A stretch of 64,000 nt of DNA from Lepiota brunneoincarnata (taxonomy: Eukaryota; Basidiomycota; Agaricomycetes; Agaricales; Agaricaceae). A model generated the notes under the pieces. It saw nothing but the letters and a program-made list of their open reading frames with translations, did no database searches and was not told the origin of the DNA. The DNA is taken from assembly GCA_023014365.1 (NCBI GenBank), contig JAEBUN010000015.1, positions 124,001 through 188,000 of the forward strand, read 5' to 3'. The translations under genes and the position numbers were made by a program. Positions 29,712 through 40,010 of this stretch are shown one piece after another (the first letter of the stretch is position 1; each line of letters opens with the position of its first letter).

Positions 29712-31907
29712 ATGCCTCCAAGGTCTACTCGTTCCTCTCAGGGAGCGGGGGCGCCTCCGCCGGCGGATCCTTCGTCGCCAGACCCCCTCGCTATGGCTAT
29801 CGTCCGCACTCAGGATGCCCCCTCCGGCTCCTCTCGACCCGGCTACAGCTCTGCATCGCAGGCTGCTGCCCCTACTCCGGCTGCCGAGGCCCCCAAGAGG
29901 CCTCGCGAGTCTGCCGTCTACCTGGATGATGCCCCGGTGACCCCCCGTCCCAAGCGCACCCGCACGCCCGAGCCCTCTGCCCCTCTGAGGCAGGAGCTCG
30001 ACCTCGAATCGGTTTCCGGTTCCTCCAGGATGGCTGTCAACCCTGGAACCGAGCCGTCCCCCGGCCCCGCCTTGGTGGGAGAGGAGGAGGATCCCGAGTT
30101 CGTCCCCACCTTCCTCGCCCTTTCCCGCAGCCCCGCGGATGCAGAGGGTGAGGCTGGGATCGTGGCGGACGCTCTTGATGTCGTCGCGCTGTGGCTGGAG
30201 AGAGCCAAGCGCGGCAATCTTTCTGCAGGCGGCAGCGCGGAGGTCGCCCGCTCCCTGGCCAGGCTCTTTCGCGAGGTGGAAGAGCAGGACTGGGATGACA
30301 TCCCCTTCGAGGAGGGCAAGCGCACCATGAGGCTCCATGAGTGGGCCTCTGAGGTGTATGGTCCGTCCAGGCCGGGCACCCCTACCCCTGCGCAGGGGAA
30401 GGGCAAACGGCCGGACTCTGCTGCACCTGCCGCCCCTGTTGGGGTCGCGGGCAGTATGCACGCCCCCTCTCCTAGGGCCTCTGTGGCTCCTATGGAGGTG
30501 GATGGCGCTCCTCAGGCGGGCGGCTCACGCCGCACCCCCTGGGAGGGTAACCTCCCCCTGCCTCCTGCTCCGGCGGAGGATTTGGGGCGTTTTCCTGCCG
30601 GGTATGCGCGTCCTGCGCCTACTCAGCAATTCTTCAGGAACCTGGCCCACACGGGGTTGGGCAATCCTGTCCCGGTGGCCCGCAACCCCGGCGCGGGGCA
30701 GCGGCCATCTCGTATCAGGGCGGCACGAGCCGCCAATGTTCCTCCGCTGTCGGCGGCGGACAGGGCTCGGCTGGCTGCGAGGCCGCCTCCTGGTCCCCCC
30801 CCTCCGCGCGTCAACTTGGCTACTAAGCCCCGTTCCCCGCCCCGCTCTTATGCGGCCGCGGCCGTCTCCTCCCCGTCGGGTCTTGTCGACCTGGCACGTG
30901 CTCTCCCGGGGCTACCTTCTCATAAGGTGGTCTCGTTCCATCGGCAGGCAGCAGCCGCCCAGCAGCCACCCAAGGCCCCCAAGCCGAGGATGACTACGTC
31001 CGGACCTTCGCGCAAGCAGGTCATGCTCACCCTCGCGGGGGGCGGTCTCCCGGTTAACCTGGGCCCCGTCGTCTGTGCGGAGATTCATCGGGTGGCGGCC
31101 GCCGCTCTGGCGTCTGCGGGTTCGCTTGTTCGTATCGAGCGGGTCCAGCAGATGGACTCACATGTAGCTTGCTACACCACCGCCGTGCCCAGTGAGCTGG
31201 ACATCGGCACTATCAGGAACGCTGTCCGCGGCAATTGGCCCAATGCCGTCGTTGACACGAACCTACTCCGCTCGAAGAGCTACCTCAAGCTCCTCGATGC
31301 GCCTATGTTCCGGGGCGGGCAGCCCTGGCTCACGCCCGACAGGGTGGTCGAGGCCATGCAGCGATCTGTGTGGTCTGAGTATTTCGTGCTGGCCACCAGG
31401 CCTCGCATCGTCAAGAACTCGCGCGCCGCTGATACGGCGACCGTGTTCTTTGAGATTTGGGACTCTCAGCAGGGTTCCAACGCGAAGACGGTCTCCCGAC
31501 GCGTCATCACTATCGACGGCACCCCGTGCAGGATCATCCCTGCGAAGGCCAACCCCGGTGTCCCCCTTTGCCAGCGCTGCTGGAAGTGGGGGCACCCTTC
31601 TCTAGCCTGCCGACGCGAGGCTATCCGCTGCTCTCACTGCGGCGGCCCGCATTCCCCGACTAATCATCGGGCGTTTGCGTCGTGTTGCAAGGGCCAACCC
31701 AACCACAGGCCGCCCATTGCCCCCACCCCCGCTGACCGCCCCTGCCCTCACGCGCCTGTGTGCGTGAATTGCGGAGGCGCTCATGCCGCCTCGGCTTCGG
31801 CCTGCCTGTTCTGGGCTCACCGCTTCGATCGGGAGTGGATTGAGTGCCGGTACGATTCTCCGGTAAGGGTCCGCTCCCCACCGCGTCAACCCCGCTTACC
31901 CCAATGA
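29712..31907 (+). CDS. LINE-A ORF1 protein (gag-like, zinc knuckles), 731 aa
   Basis: Intact. It should bind LINE RNA and form the particle in which ORF2 acts. Layout: Pro/Ser-rich N-terminus with a basic PRPKRTRTP stretch (a possible nuclear signal) near residue 80, an acidic EEEEDPEF segment, a helical region around ALDVVALWLERAK, a long Pro/Ala-rich linker, a pre-knuckle domain at about 425-600 (NLGPVVCAEIHRVAAAALAS), and three zinc knuckles starting at C620 (CQRCWKWGHPSLAC), C640 and C684. The start is supported by the same ATG context (CTACGCGCATGCC) in LA5, LA8 and LA11. The stop overlaps the ORF2 ATG by four bases. This and its duplicate are the only complete ORF1 frames in the window. 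Confidence 0.9.
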   Translation: MPPRSTRSSQGAGAPPPADPSSPDPLAMAIVRTQDAPSGSSRPGYSSASQAAAPTPAAEAPKRPRESAVYLDDAPVTPRPKRTRTPEPSAPLRQELDLESVSGSSRMAVNPGTEPSPGPALVGEEEDPEFVPTFLALSRSPADAEGEAGIVADALDVVALWLERAKRGNLSAGGSAEVARSLARLFREVEEQDWDDIPFEEGKRTMRLHEWASEVYGPSRPGTPTPAQGKGKRPDSAAPAAPVGVAGSMHAPSPRASVAPMEVDGAPQAGGSRRTPWEGNLPLPPAPAEDLGRFPAGYARPAPTQQFFRNLAHTGLGNPVPVARNPGAGQRPSRIRAARAANVPPLSAADRARLAARPPPGPPPPRVNLATKPRSPPRSYAAAAVSSPSGLVDLARALPGLPSHKVVSFHRQAAAAQQPPKAPKPRMTTSGPSRKQVMLTLAGGGLPVNLGPVVCAEIHRVAAAALASAGSLVRIERVQQMDSHVACYTTAVPSELDIGTIRNAVRGNWPNAVVDTNLLRSKSYLKLLDAPMFRGGQPWLTPDRVVEAMQRSVWSEYFVLATRPRIVKNSRAADTATVFFEIWDSQQGSNAKTVSRRVITIDGTPCRIIPAKANPGVPLCQRCWKWGHPSLACRREAIRCSHCGGPHSPTNHRAFASCCKGQPNHRPPIAPTPADRPCPHAPVCVNCGGAHAASASACLFWAHRFDREWIECRYDSPVRVRSPPRQPRLPQ

Positions 31908-32005
31908 ATAGGGACCGTCAGGAACCTAGGAGATTGAGGAGAGCGTGTCGTATATGGTCACAGAATGTATTCCGTAGCTACATTCTTGTGGACAGCTTAC
32001 TAGAA

Positions 32006-33651
32006 GTAGTGGCCCTGTGTGCCCTCCCATGTACCAAATTTCGAGTCGATCCGTCGAGGGGGTCACCGACAATTCGCCCTTTTTGTAGGAAACACTGTGG
32101 GGAAGGATTGGAGGCTCTGCAGGGTTCCAAATCGCTGGTCTGAGGTCTAGGTTGAAGGCAAGCACTATCAGGGTGTTCACACACCATTTCCAGTGGTTGT
32201 GCCAGGCTATGGCACCTCCACTGACACTTTGAGCATGCCCAGGCATGTCTCACCTCCTCCAGCCTCCCCCATCACTCCGGGGGGGCTACATCTTGTCCCA
32301 CAGCGCTGGACTGGGTAACAAAGCGTGCACAGGAGCTCCGGACACATCCTCAGCAAGTTTCAGCTCGTTCCGAGCTGATCTCGCTGAGTTATCACACTTT
32401 TCATGTGTTTCTCCTCTGACCTCTCTGTGATCCTTAGATTGCAGGGCTCGTTCAGAGCTCGTTCCTTGGCCGTTCTGGCTGAAACTTCACAGGACTGTAG
32501 GGGACTCTAGGCCCCTTCAGATCCCTCGCTTATACGCGGCTGCGCCCACGGGGGCAGCCTCGACGTTCGCTTCTTTGGGGGCATCCCCCCCAAGAAGCCT
32601 GTCTCCTGCGCATTTGCAGTCGTTCTGCCAGCCCCCTGGCTCGGCTGCTTCTCCCCTGCTTAGCGAAGGCTCGGGAGCATGCTCAGACCGTTCTCAGCGA
32701 GTTTCAGCCCATTCTGGGCTGATCTCGTTGATTTATCACACCTTTTGTGGGGTGTTTTCTCTCTGACAGCCCTGCTTCTCCGGATTGCAGGGCTCGTTTA
32801 GAACTCGTTTGGCAGGCGCTTCGCCCCATATTTTACGGGATGGTAGGGGTCCTAGTACCCCTCCTGTCCCCTTAATTGCATGTGGCTGCGCTCACGCGTT
32901 CGGCCGCAATGCAACTTTTTCGGACATGGCTCCAAATGCTCTTTAGAGTAATTGGACTGTGTGCCACATTTTGCTTGGGTGCTTGGCACCTAACCCTCTT
33001 GATTCTGTATGGGCTACTATTACAGTAGCCAGGGCTTCCTTTGATGCCCAGGTTGCCCCTCGTCACTGACATTGCAGTTGACCTTTTCCCTTCCCTTTGG
33101 GAAGTTTACCTTGCCTCCTTGGTTTTTGTCCAACTACCTGGGCATTTACGGTGAATTAACACCAACGTGCTTCGCGCATGGGGACCAGGGACCCTTGGCT
33201 ATCTGGCAGGTTCCCCAACCTGCCCACCTGCATTAGGCTCCCAGGGCCTGCAGATTTTATTCCTACAGGAACTTCCTGTAGTTTGCGCTAGTGCCTTGTA
33301 GGTACTGGTATTTGTCCGGAGGAGAGTATATACTATATGCTCCCTCCTCCAGCCACTGTCCTCTGGGAAGGTGTGGTAGCAGAGTGGGCTACTTGGTGGG
33401 ACCCTGTGCGTCTGGTGCCCTTCGGGTGCAGGCATGTGCTAACCACTGGGTAGATCCCCACTTGTTTTTCTGCTTCTTTTGGGCAGTTCTCTCCTGGGCT
33501 TGGGGTGACGCAAGCTCGTGTTGGCAGGCATGCCAGTATGTAGGGCGGACTTTGTAGCTACTTGCCCCCTGTAGTAGGTAGTTGCACGCGGCCTCCCATC
33601 GTGGCCCGCGTTATAAATTGTAGATTTAAAAAAAAAAAAAAAAAAAAAAAA
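32006..33651 (+). mobile_element. Element C2, apparently full length at 5' end, ORF deleted
   Basis: The 15-bp target GACAGCTTACTAGAA is duplicated at 31991-32005 and 33652-33666. The 1646-bp insert starts GTAGTGGCCCTG and ends GTTATAAATTGTAGATTT plus poly(A). Near 33000-33050 it jumps from the sequence that precedes the C ORF in C1 to the 3' UTR that follows it in C3, so about 0.8 kb including the whole ORF is missing. It was still copied and inserted, so the ORF is not needed in cis. No coding sequence of note. Confidence 0.88.
32330..32930 (+). repeat. Two imperfect repeats of about 344 bp inside C2
   Basis: AGTTTCAGCTCGTTCCGAGC at 32356 and AGTTTCAGCCCATTCTGGGC at 32700 begin matching stretches. 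Both continue GCTGATCTCG.TGA, TTATCACAC.TTT and CTCTGAC, and further on GCTCGTT.AGA.CTCGTT and GGCTGCGC.CACG. Each contains a small inverted repeat (AGCTCGTTCCGAGCT). Confidence 0.7.
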
Positions 33652-36401
33652 GACAGCTTACTAGAACAATTCAAAGATGATGTTGACATGTTCTTACTGC
33701 AGGAGCCACCTTGGCACTCCATCCGTCGTGTTCCGTCTTCCTCCGACCCTGACGGGGACGAGGTTGTCGGGGCGCCCAAGCATCCGGAGTGGCTGTGTTT
33801 GTTCCGCCCTCCTTCTTCCCTGGATCAGCCTCCTCAGGTTATGGCATATGTACATAACCGGATGATGCGGCTCCGTCCCTCGCTTCGACGTGATGTCGTC
33901 GATCACCGTGACGTCATGGCCATCTCCATGTTTCTGCATGGGGAGGCCGTGTACTTCCTCAACGTCTACTCGGATGACAGACAGTCGGGCATCCGCTACA
34001 TTGCGGACGCCGTTGACTCTCTCCCGCAGTGCGCCCTCATGTCGGGGGACTTCAACTGCCGCTTGCCGCAATGGGATCCGTGGGCTCCCCACAATCCCGC
34101 TGCTGCCGCCTCCCTGCTGGAAACGGCAGACTCGTTAGGCCTGGACCTCTCGCTCCCTGAGAACCCGGGCCCCACGCACTTCCCCTTTGAGGAGGGGCTT
34201 GCTTCTACCGTGATCGACCTTGTGTTTGCGAGGGCGGCTGCGGGCCATCTGCCGCTTCCCACGCGGTGTCCCGATCTGCGGGGTCAATCTGACTACTGCC
34301 CCCTTCGGATCACTATCCCTCTGGAAGCCTTCGAGGGGGCTGTACCCAGGCGCGCGCTGAGGCGGGGCTCGGACGAGGAGGCCAAGTTCCTAGCTGAGGT
34401 ATCGACGGGGCTTATGGGCCTGGACTTTCCAGACCTGGGCTCACCCGGCAGGATCGACGAGGTGGCCCTGGCTATCTCTGCGGTCTTCTCCGAAGCGTGG
34501 CTTGCCCACTCCAAGGAGATCTGCGTCGTCTCGCGGTCTAAGCCGTGGTGGGACGACGAGTGCTCGCGCACTTACGCGGTGTATTCTCGGTCTCGGGATC
34601 GGGAGGACGCTCGCATGTTTAAATGGACCTGGAAGGCCGCCAAACGCAAGTTCTTCGATGAGCGCATCGAGGAGATTGCTTCTACCAACAAGCGCCCCTG
34701 GGACCTGATGGATTGGGTCCGGGCGCGCAAGTTGCCTCCCTGCGAGGCGATCCGCTATCGTGATCGCCCCTGCAACACTCTCGAGGAGCTCTGGGAACGT
34801 GCCGAGTTGCGGTACGCCACGCTTGCTCCGGGCCACCCCGTTCGTGCCCTCCTTGGCTGGGGCTACAGCGGTGATCTCCGGTCCCACGTCCGGTCTATAG
34901 CCAGGCTCCCTCCCCGTGAGCTCGTCAAGGTGAAGGGGCCTGTTGTCGACGCTAACCAGCGTCTTGCTGCCCTCGCTGGGCCCTTCGACGCGGTGGTGCC
35001 GGAGGCCTGGCCAGGGCGCCGTCTCTTGGATGTGTACCCCGAGCGGGTCCGCTTCCACTCTTACGACCGCGGGGCGGAGGACGCCCTTGCGGCCCATGTC
35101 GCGGCTCTCGACCGGGTGTTGGCCCGGGCGCAGGCTGATCCGGGGGTTCTGGTGGCAGCGACGGACGCGAGTCTGCCGCCCCGCCGGGTCCACCAGGCGG
35201 TTTCGGCCGCCCAAGTATTCCGGGGGCTGGACTGCATTCATGCGGTCCGGCTTCCGGGGGGGAAGGTTACGGCTCCCGAGGCCGAGCTTTTCGCCATCCG
35301 GCTGGCGGTGTCCAAGGCAGTTTCTGTCGAGGGTACCACTAGTCTTGTCTTGTTCACTGACTTGATGGCCTCGGCCAGGCGAGCGGTGGACCCGTCGGTG
35401 CACTCCGCCCAGGGTCATTCCCTGGCGGTATGCCGCCTTCTCGCCGAGTGGTTTGCCGGGGGTCCGGCCCGCTCGGTTCAGTTCTGGGAGGTCCTTTCGC
35501 GTGCAAAGTGGCCTTTCCACACTCAGGTGCACGACTTTGCAAAGTCGTTGCCTCCCATTGGGGTAGGGGCTCGTCCCCGGGCCTCGCTTGACTACCTCCG
35601 CAAGGAGGAAGTACGGGCGTGTCAGGACCGCTGGATCGACTTGTTCCAGGATCCTGACCACCGCGGGCATGGTTTCCTCCAGCTCGCCAGGGACGACGAC
35701 CGTCCCCTGCGGCCCACGTATCTCCACGGTGGTGCCTGGATCCCGCACGCTCATTCGGTGTCAGTAATGGCCCGGATGACGCGCGCTATTCTTAACCACG
35801 CGCCGATAGGGGGCTATCGGAGGCGCTTTTTCCCACAGGAAGATTATTCCTGTCGCTGCGGGTTTCGGGAGGAAACTCGTGAGCATGTGTTTCGGAGCTG
35901 CCCTAGGCACTCCATGGCGGGGGTCCCGGCTATGGTCGAGGCTCTCATTGCTTTCCTTGAGGCGTCCCCGACCGCATTCGCGTTCGCTGAGAGGGCCGGG
36001 CCCCCCCCGGGGGGTATCGGCTAGTAGCCCTGCCTGGCGCCTGGTTGGGTCCGGGCTGGAACGTCGGTTATTCCCCCGCTGTCTTCGGGCAGCGTGTAGG
36101 GATTTACGTGGGAATTGACCCCTAACCCCCGATGAGGGGGGGGACCTCGTTCCGGTTTGGTTCCTGTGCCACGCGCTGGGCGGCAGCTGTCTTCCCGCCT
36201 CCGTTCGTTCGGGGCAGCTTCGTCCTGGGCATGGGGAAACGCATGCCCGCATCCGCGGTCACGCGTTGTATGTGCAGATACCCTGTAGCTTACGGCTCGG
36301 GTTGTACCGTAGTTAGTAGCTGCACGCGGCCTCCCTACGTGGCCCGCGTTATAAATTGGAGATTTAAAAAAAAAAAAAAAAAAAAAAGACACAGGCGGGG
36401 G

Positions 36402-37504
36402 CCTCCCCTATAGGTGGTGCGCCCGGGGGCATGGGTCGGCACACTAACAGCCTCCCTAATTGGTGCGGCACTAAAGCCAACGGGCCGGACTTACATGAGG
36501 CGGCGCAAAATCGCGGAACACCCCAAACCCGTTGCCCTCCCAACTAGGTAATCCCCGGGGTAGCGGGTCGGCGCAGAAGGCCTTCCTAAAGGGTGTACAA
36601 GGCGGGCTAAACTCCGCCACTCAACTCACAGGCTCACGCTAGAACCACTGACGTGGTAACAACTCAAACCGATAAACCCGGATCTTACCCGGGATCGATC
36701 GACAGCAGATCTTGATCTCTCGAGCCGGTTCGCCATTCTCTGAACGAACCGCTACGGCCCAGTGGCTACCCAGGGCGCGACCCCCGGACCACCTTCCCGT
36801 TACCCAGCAGCCGGTTCGTGATCGAGATCCGGTTGCCCAGATCCACGATAAGCACGGATCCCCGTATAACTGTCCGGGCTTACTGTCTTGCAGGGGCCGC
36901 TACCGGGATGGAAGTCGCAGCGTGAGAGCTGCCCCGGAGTTTGGGTGATCCCTACTAACGTCCTGCACCCGGCTGAGCTTTACTCGCTTGGAATGCAGGA
37001 GGGGGGTGGCCTGTCCTCTCGGTCGGCTTATTTTCACGGCTATGCCCCCTCTTACCGTCCCCTATCCTCTCGGTCCCTTGCGGGCGTGCCCTCGTTTTCA
37101 AGCGGGAGACTCCCTACTCGCGAGGGGGTATTTGGGGGAAGCGCACTCGCTACAGGTTTCGCGAGAGCTTGGCGAGGAGCGCGGTTGTCCCACTGCGAAC
37201 CCACCCAGGACATGCCCAGGGGGACTCCTAACCCATTTCGGCCAGCCAGGGATCCACTGACCCCAGCAGAGACCGCCCAGAATCGCCAGCTCATCAGGCG
37301 GCCAGCATACCCAGCCATTAAGCACCTTTGCCAAGGGCGCACCCAACTCCCCAACAACCCCAGACAGCCCCGGAACGCTCCAGAAGGGTGAAGAGAGGTG
37401 GAATAGTGTAGACAACCCACTAAGAACGGGACGGCTGCCTGTAGATTAGGAGTAGAAAATAATATAAGAGGGGGATGATGGTGGTAAGAGGGAAAGGAGC
37501 GGTG
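36402..37504 (-). mobile_element. D sequence, 5' part (minus strand), of chimera E1
   Basis: Reverse complement continues D from 29459-29593. Its 5' end is at 37504, directly before the target copy GACCATCCCTGCCCT at 37505. The first bases on the minus strand are pyrimidine-rich (CCACCGCTCCTTTCCCTC), as in many fungal transcript leaders. No poly(A), no recognised domain, and overlapping short frames only. The words GCGAGTAAAGCTCAG occur both near 36962-36976 (reverse) and near 29565-29577 (reverse). The origin is unknown: a host transcript or an unrecognised element. No gene call is made for this 1.1 kb. Confidence 0.6.
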
Positions 37505-37678
37505 GACCATCCCTGCCCTCATGTGCCTGTGTGCGTGAACTGCGGTGGCGCTCACGCCGCTTCGGCTTCGGCCTGCCTGTTCTGGGCTCACCGCTTTGAT
37601 CGGGAGTGGATTGAGCGCCGGTACGATTCTCCGGTAAGGGTCCGTTCCCCGCCGCGTCAACCCCGCTTACCCCAATGA
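37505..37678 (+). pseudogene. LINE-A ORF1 C-terminus (LA12)
   Basis: Third zinc knuckle (CVNCGGAHAASASAC) and the basic tail, ending in the ATGA overlap with ORF2 at 37675-37678. Confidence 0.82.
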
Positions 37679-40010
37679 ATAGGGACCGTCAGGAACCTAG
37701 GAGATTGAGGAAAGCGTGTCACATATGGTTGCAGAATGTATTCCGTAGTTACATTCTTGTAGACTCTCTGCTAGAGCAATTCAAGGATGACGTTGATATG
37801 TTCTTACTACAGGAGCCGCCTTGGCGCTCCATCCATCGCGTCCCGTCCTCCTCTGACCCTGACGGGGATGAGGTTGTCGGGGTGCCCAAGCATCTGGAGT
37901 GGCTGTGCTTATTCTACCCTCCTTCTTCCCCGGACCAGCCTCCTTGGGTTATGGCGTACGTACATAACCGGATGATGCAGCTCCAGCCCTCGCTTCGACG
38001 CGATGTTGTCGATCACCATGACGTCATGGCCATCTCCATGTTTTTGCATGGGGAGGCCGTGTACTTTCTCAACGTCTACTCGGACGACAGACAGTCGGGC
38101 ATTTGCTATCTTGCGGATGCGGTTGACTCTCTCCCGCAGTGCGCCCTCATGTCGGGGGACTTCAACTGCCGCTCACCGCAGTGGGATCCGTGGGCCCCCC
38201 ACAACCCCACTGCTGCCGCCTCCCTGCTGGAAACGGCGGACTTGTTGGGCCTGGATCTCTCGCTCCCTGAGAACCCAGGCCCCACACACTTCCCCTTTGA
38301 GGAGGGGCTTGCTTCTACCATGATTGACCTCGTGTTTGCAAGGGCGGCTGCGGGCCATCTGCCGCTTCCCACGCGGTGTCCCGATCTGCAGGGTCAATCT
38401 GACCACTGCCCCCTTCGGATCACTATCCCCCTGGAAGCCTTCGAGGAGGCTGTGCCCAGGCGCTCGCTGAAGCGGGACTCGGACGAGGAGGCCGAGTTCC
38501 TAGCTGAGGTTTCGACGGGGCTTATGGGCCTGGACTATCCAGACCTGGGCTCATCTGACAGGATCAACGAGGTGGCCCTGGCCATCTCTGCGGTCTTCTC
38601 CGAGGCGTGGCTCGCCCACTCCAAGGAGATCTGTGTTGTCTCACGGTCTAAACCGTGGTGGGACGACGAGTGCTCACGCACTTACGCGGTGTATTCTTGG
38701 TCTTGGGACCGGGAGGACGCTCGCACGTTCAAGCGGACCTGAAAGGCTGCCAAACGCAAGTTCTTCAATGAGCGCATCGAGGAAATTGCTTCTTCCAACA
38801 AGCGCCCCTGGGACCTGATGGATTGGGTCAGGGCGCGCAAGTTACCTCCCTGCGAGGCGATCCGCTATCACGATCGCCCCTGCAACACTCTCGAGGAACT
38901 TTGGGAAGGGCTCCATGGCTCTTACAACGCCGCCAACGACCGCCCGGTCGATGTCGGGGTGCTTGATCAGATCGATCCGCTCCCGCTGTGGGAGTGGCCG
39001 GTCTTTTCCGACTTGGAGATGCACAAGGCTCTGCACGCGTGCTCCTCTCTGTCCTCGCCCAGTCCAGACCACGTCACGTGGATGCACCTCAAGTCCATTC
39101 TGGCGGGCCCGACGGTCACCCGTTTGGTCTGTCGGATTGCCGATGCCTGCATGGAGTGCGGACATTGGCCTCGCCACTTTAAGGAGAGCGTGTCGGTCAT
39201 TATACCGAAGCCTGGCAAGCCCTCCTATGCCACTCCGAAGGCGTTCAGACCGATCGTCCTTCTCAACACTCTCGGTAAGCTTATCGAGAAAATGATCTCG
39301 CGCCGCTTGCAGTTTGAGGCTGTCAAGTTCGGCGTCGTGATCCAGCGGTCCACCAAAGATGCTGGTGCCTACCTCGTGCACCTTGTCCATGCCGGGTGGG
39401 CCTGCGGGTTGAAGACGAGTGTTCTCACCTTTGATATCGCACAGTTTTTCCCATCCCTGAGTCATGGGATGCTTCTTGCGGTTCTGGCTCGGCAGGGGTT
39501 CTCCCCTTGTGTGGGCCGGTTCTTCGCTTCTTATCTCACGGGGAGGTTTACCAGCTACGCCTGGAACTCCTTCCTGTCTGAACCGTTCCGGGCAGAGGTG
39601 GGGGTGGGCCAGGGGTCTGCCCTCTCACCCGTCCTGTCCGGCCTCTACTTGGCTCCCACCATGTACATTATCGAGCGGAGGCTCCCTCAACCGGGCCTTT
39701 CGCTCCTGTCGTACGTCGACGATGGTACCATCGTGGCGCAGGCCTGGGACCTGGACGCTAACTGCGCCCTGCTCCGCAGATCTTACGAAGTTGTCCATGA
39801 CACCTTTACCCGGTTCGCACTCGTCGTGGAGCACGACAAGTCCAAACTTTTCCACTTCTCACGGGATCGTTCTGGTGAGAACCCCCCAGTGGACTTGGGG
39901 TTTCCCCCATTTACCGGTGCTACTCCCCTGCGGCCCAAGACCTATTGGAGGTACTTGGGCTTCTATTTCGATCGTGCCCTTACGTTTAAGGAGCATGTTC
40001 GGTTCTACTC
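37675..40010 (+). pseudogene. LINE-A ORF2 (LA12), endonuclease and RT, nonsense and 24-bp deletion
   Basis: Open from 37675 to a TGA at 38740-38742 (TGG in other copies), then open again. A 24-bp in-frame deletion near 39334 removes FHPNQFGG of an RT block. It lies between short direct repeats (TTTGGCG). The catalytic FDIAQFF and YVDD remain. Cut at 40010. Confidence 0.85.

Larger units (their letters stand above)
31904..36024 (+). pseudogene. LINE-A ORF2 (LA11): split by C2, RT core deleted in frame
   Basis: MNRDRQEP start at 31904. Interrupted after about 34 codons by C2 (32006-33651), resumes at 33667 and is open to 36024. Endonuclease blocks are intact (SGDFNCRL, QSDYCPLRI with the SDH His changed to Tyr). 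At 34797/34798 the sequence jumps from LEELWE directly to RAELRYATLAPG. Against LA9 this removes 21318-22742, 1425 bp or exactly 475 codons, including both RT catalytic blocks. RNase H and the finger follow intact. If C2 were absent, an endonuclease-RNase H protein without RT would be encoded. Confidence 0.88.
29594..36387 (+). mobile_element. LINE-A copy LA11, full length, RT core deleted, carrying C2
   Basis: 5' terminus CATCCCTTCTTGG, 118-bp leader, ORF1, ORF2, 3' UTR and poly(A) 36366-36387. The target GACACAGGCG(T/G)GGG is duplicated at 29580-29593 and 36388-36401 (one mismatch), inside D of chimera E1. C2 interrupts ORF2 at 32006-33651. ORF2 lacks 1425 bp relative to LA9. Confidence 0.9.
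37505..40010 (+). mobile_element. LINE-A copy LA12, continuation of LA5
   Basis: Starts inside ORF1 at the target duplication shared with LA5 (13123-13136), runs through the ORF1 end and ORF2 to the RT thumb (EHVRFYS), and is cut by the poly(T) of E2 at 40011. Confidence 0.82.

Noticed and set aside
34441..35754. Long antisense frame of 437 codons opposite LA11 ORF2 (and similar frames at 20697-21731, 48291-49094, 14765-16165)
   Set aside because: They mirror the GC-rich ORF2 or ORF1 coding strand, contain no recognisable domain, and recur wherever the sense frame is preserved. They are shadows of codon bias.
36388..37504. D as ribosomal RNA, snRNA or a known LINE leader
   Set aside because: I could not match it to any rRNA or snRNA core motif, and full-length LINE-A copies start at CATCCCTTCTTGG without D.
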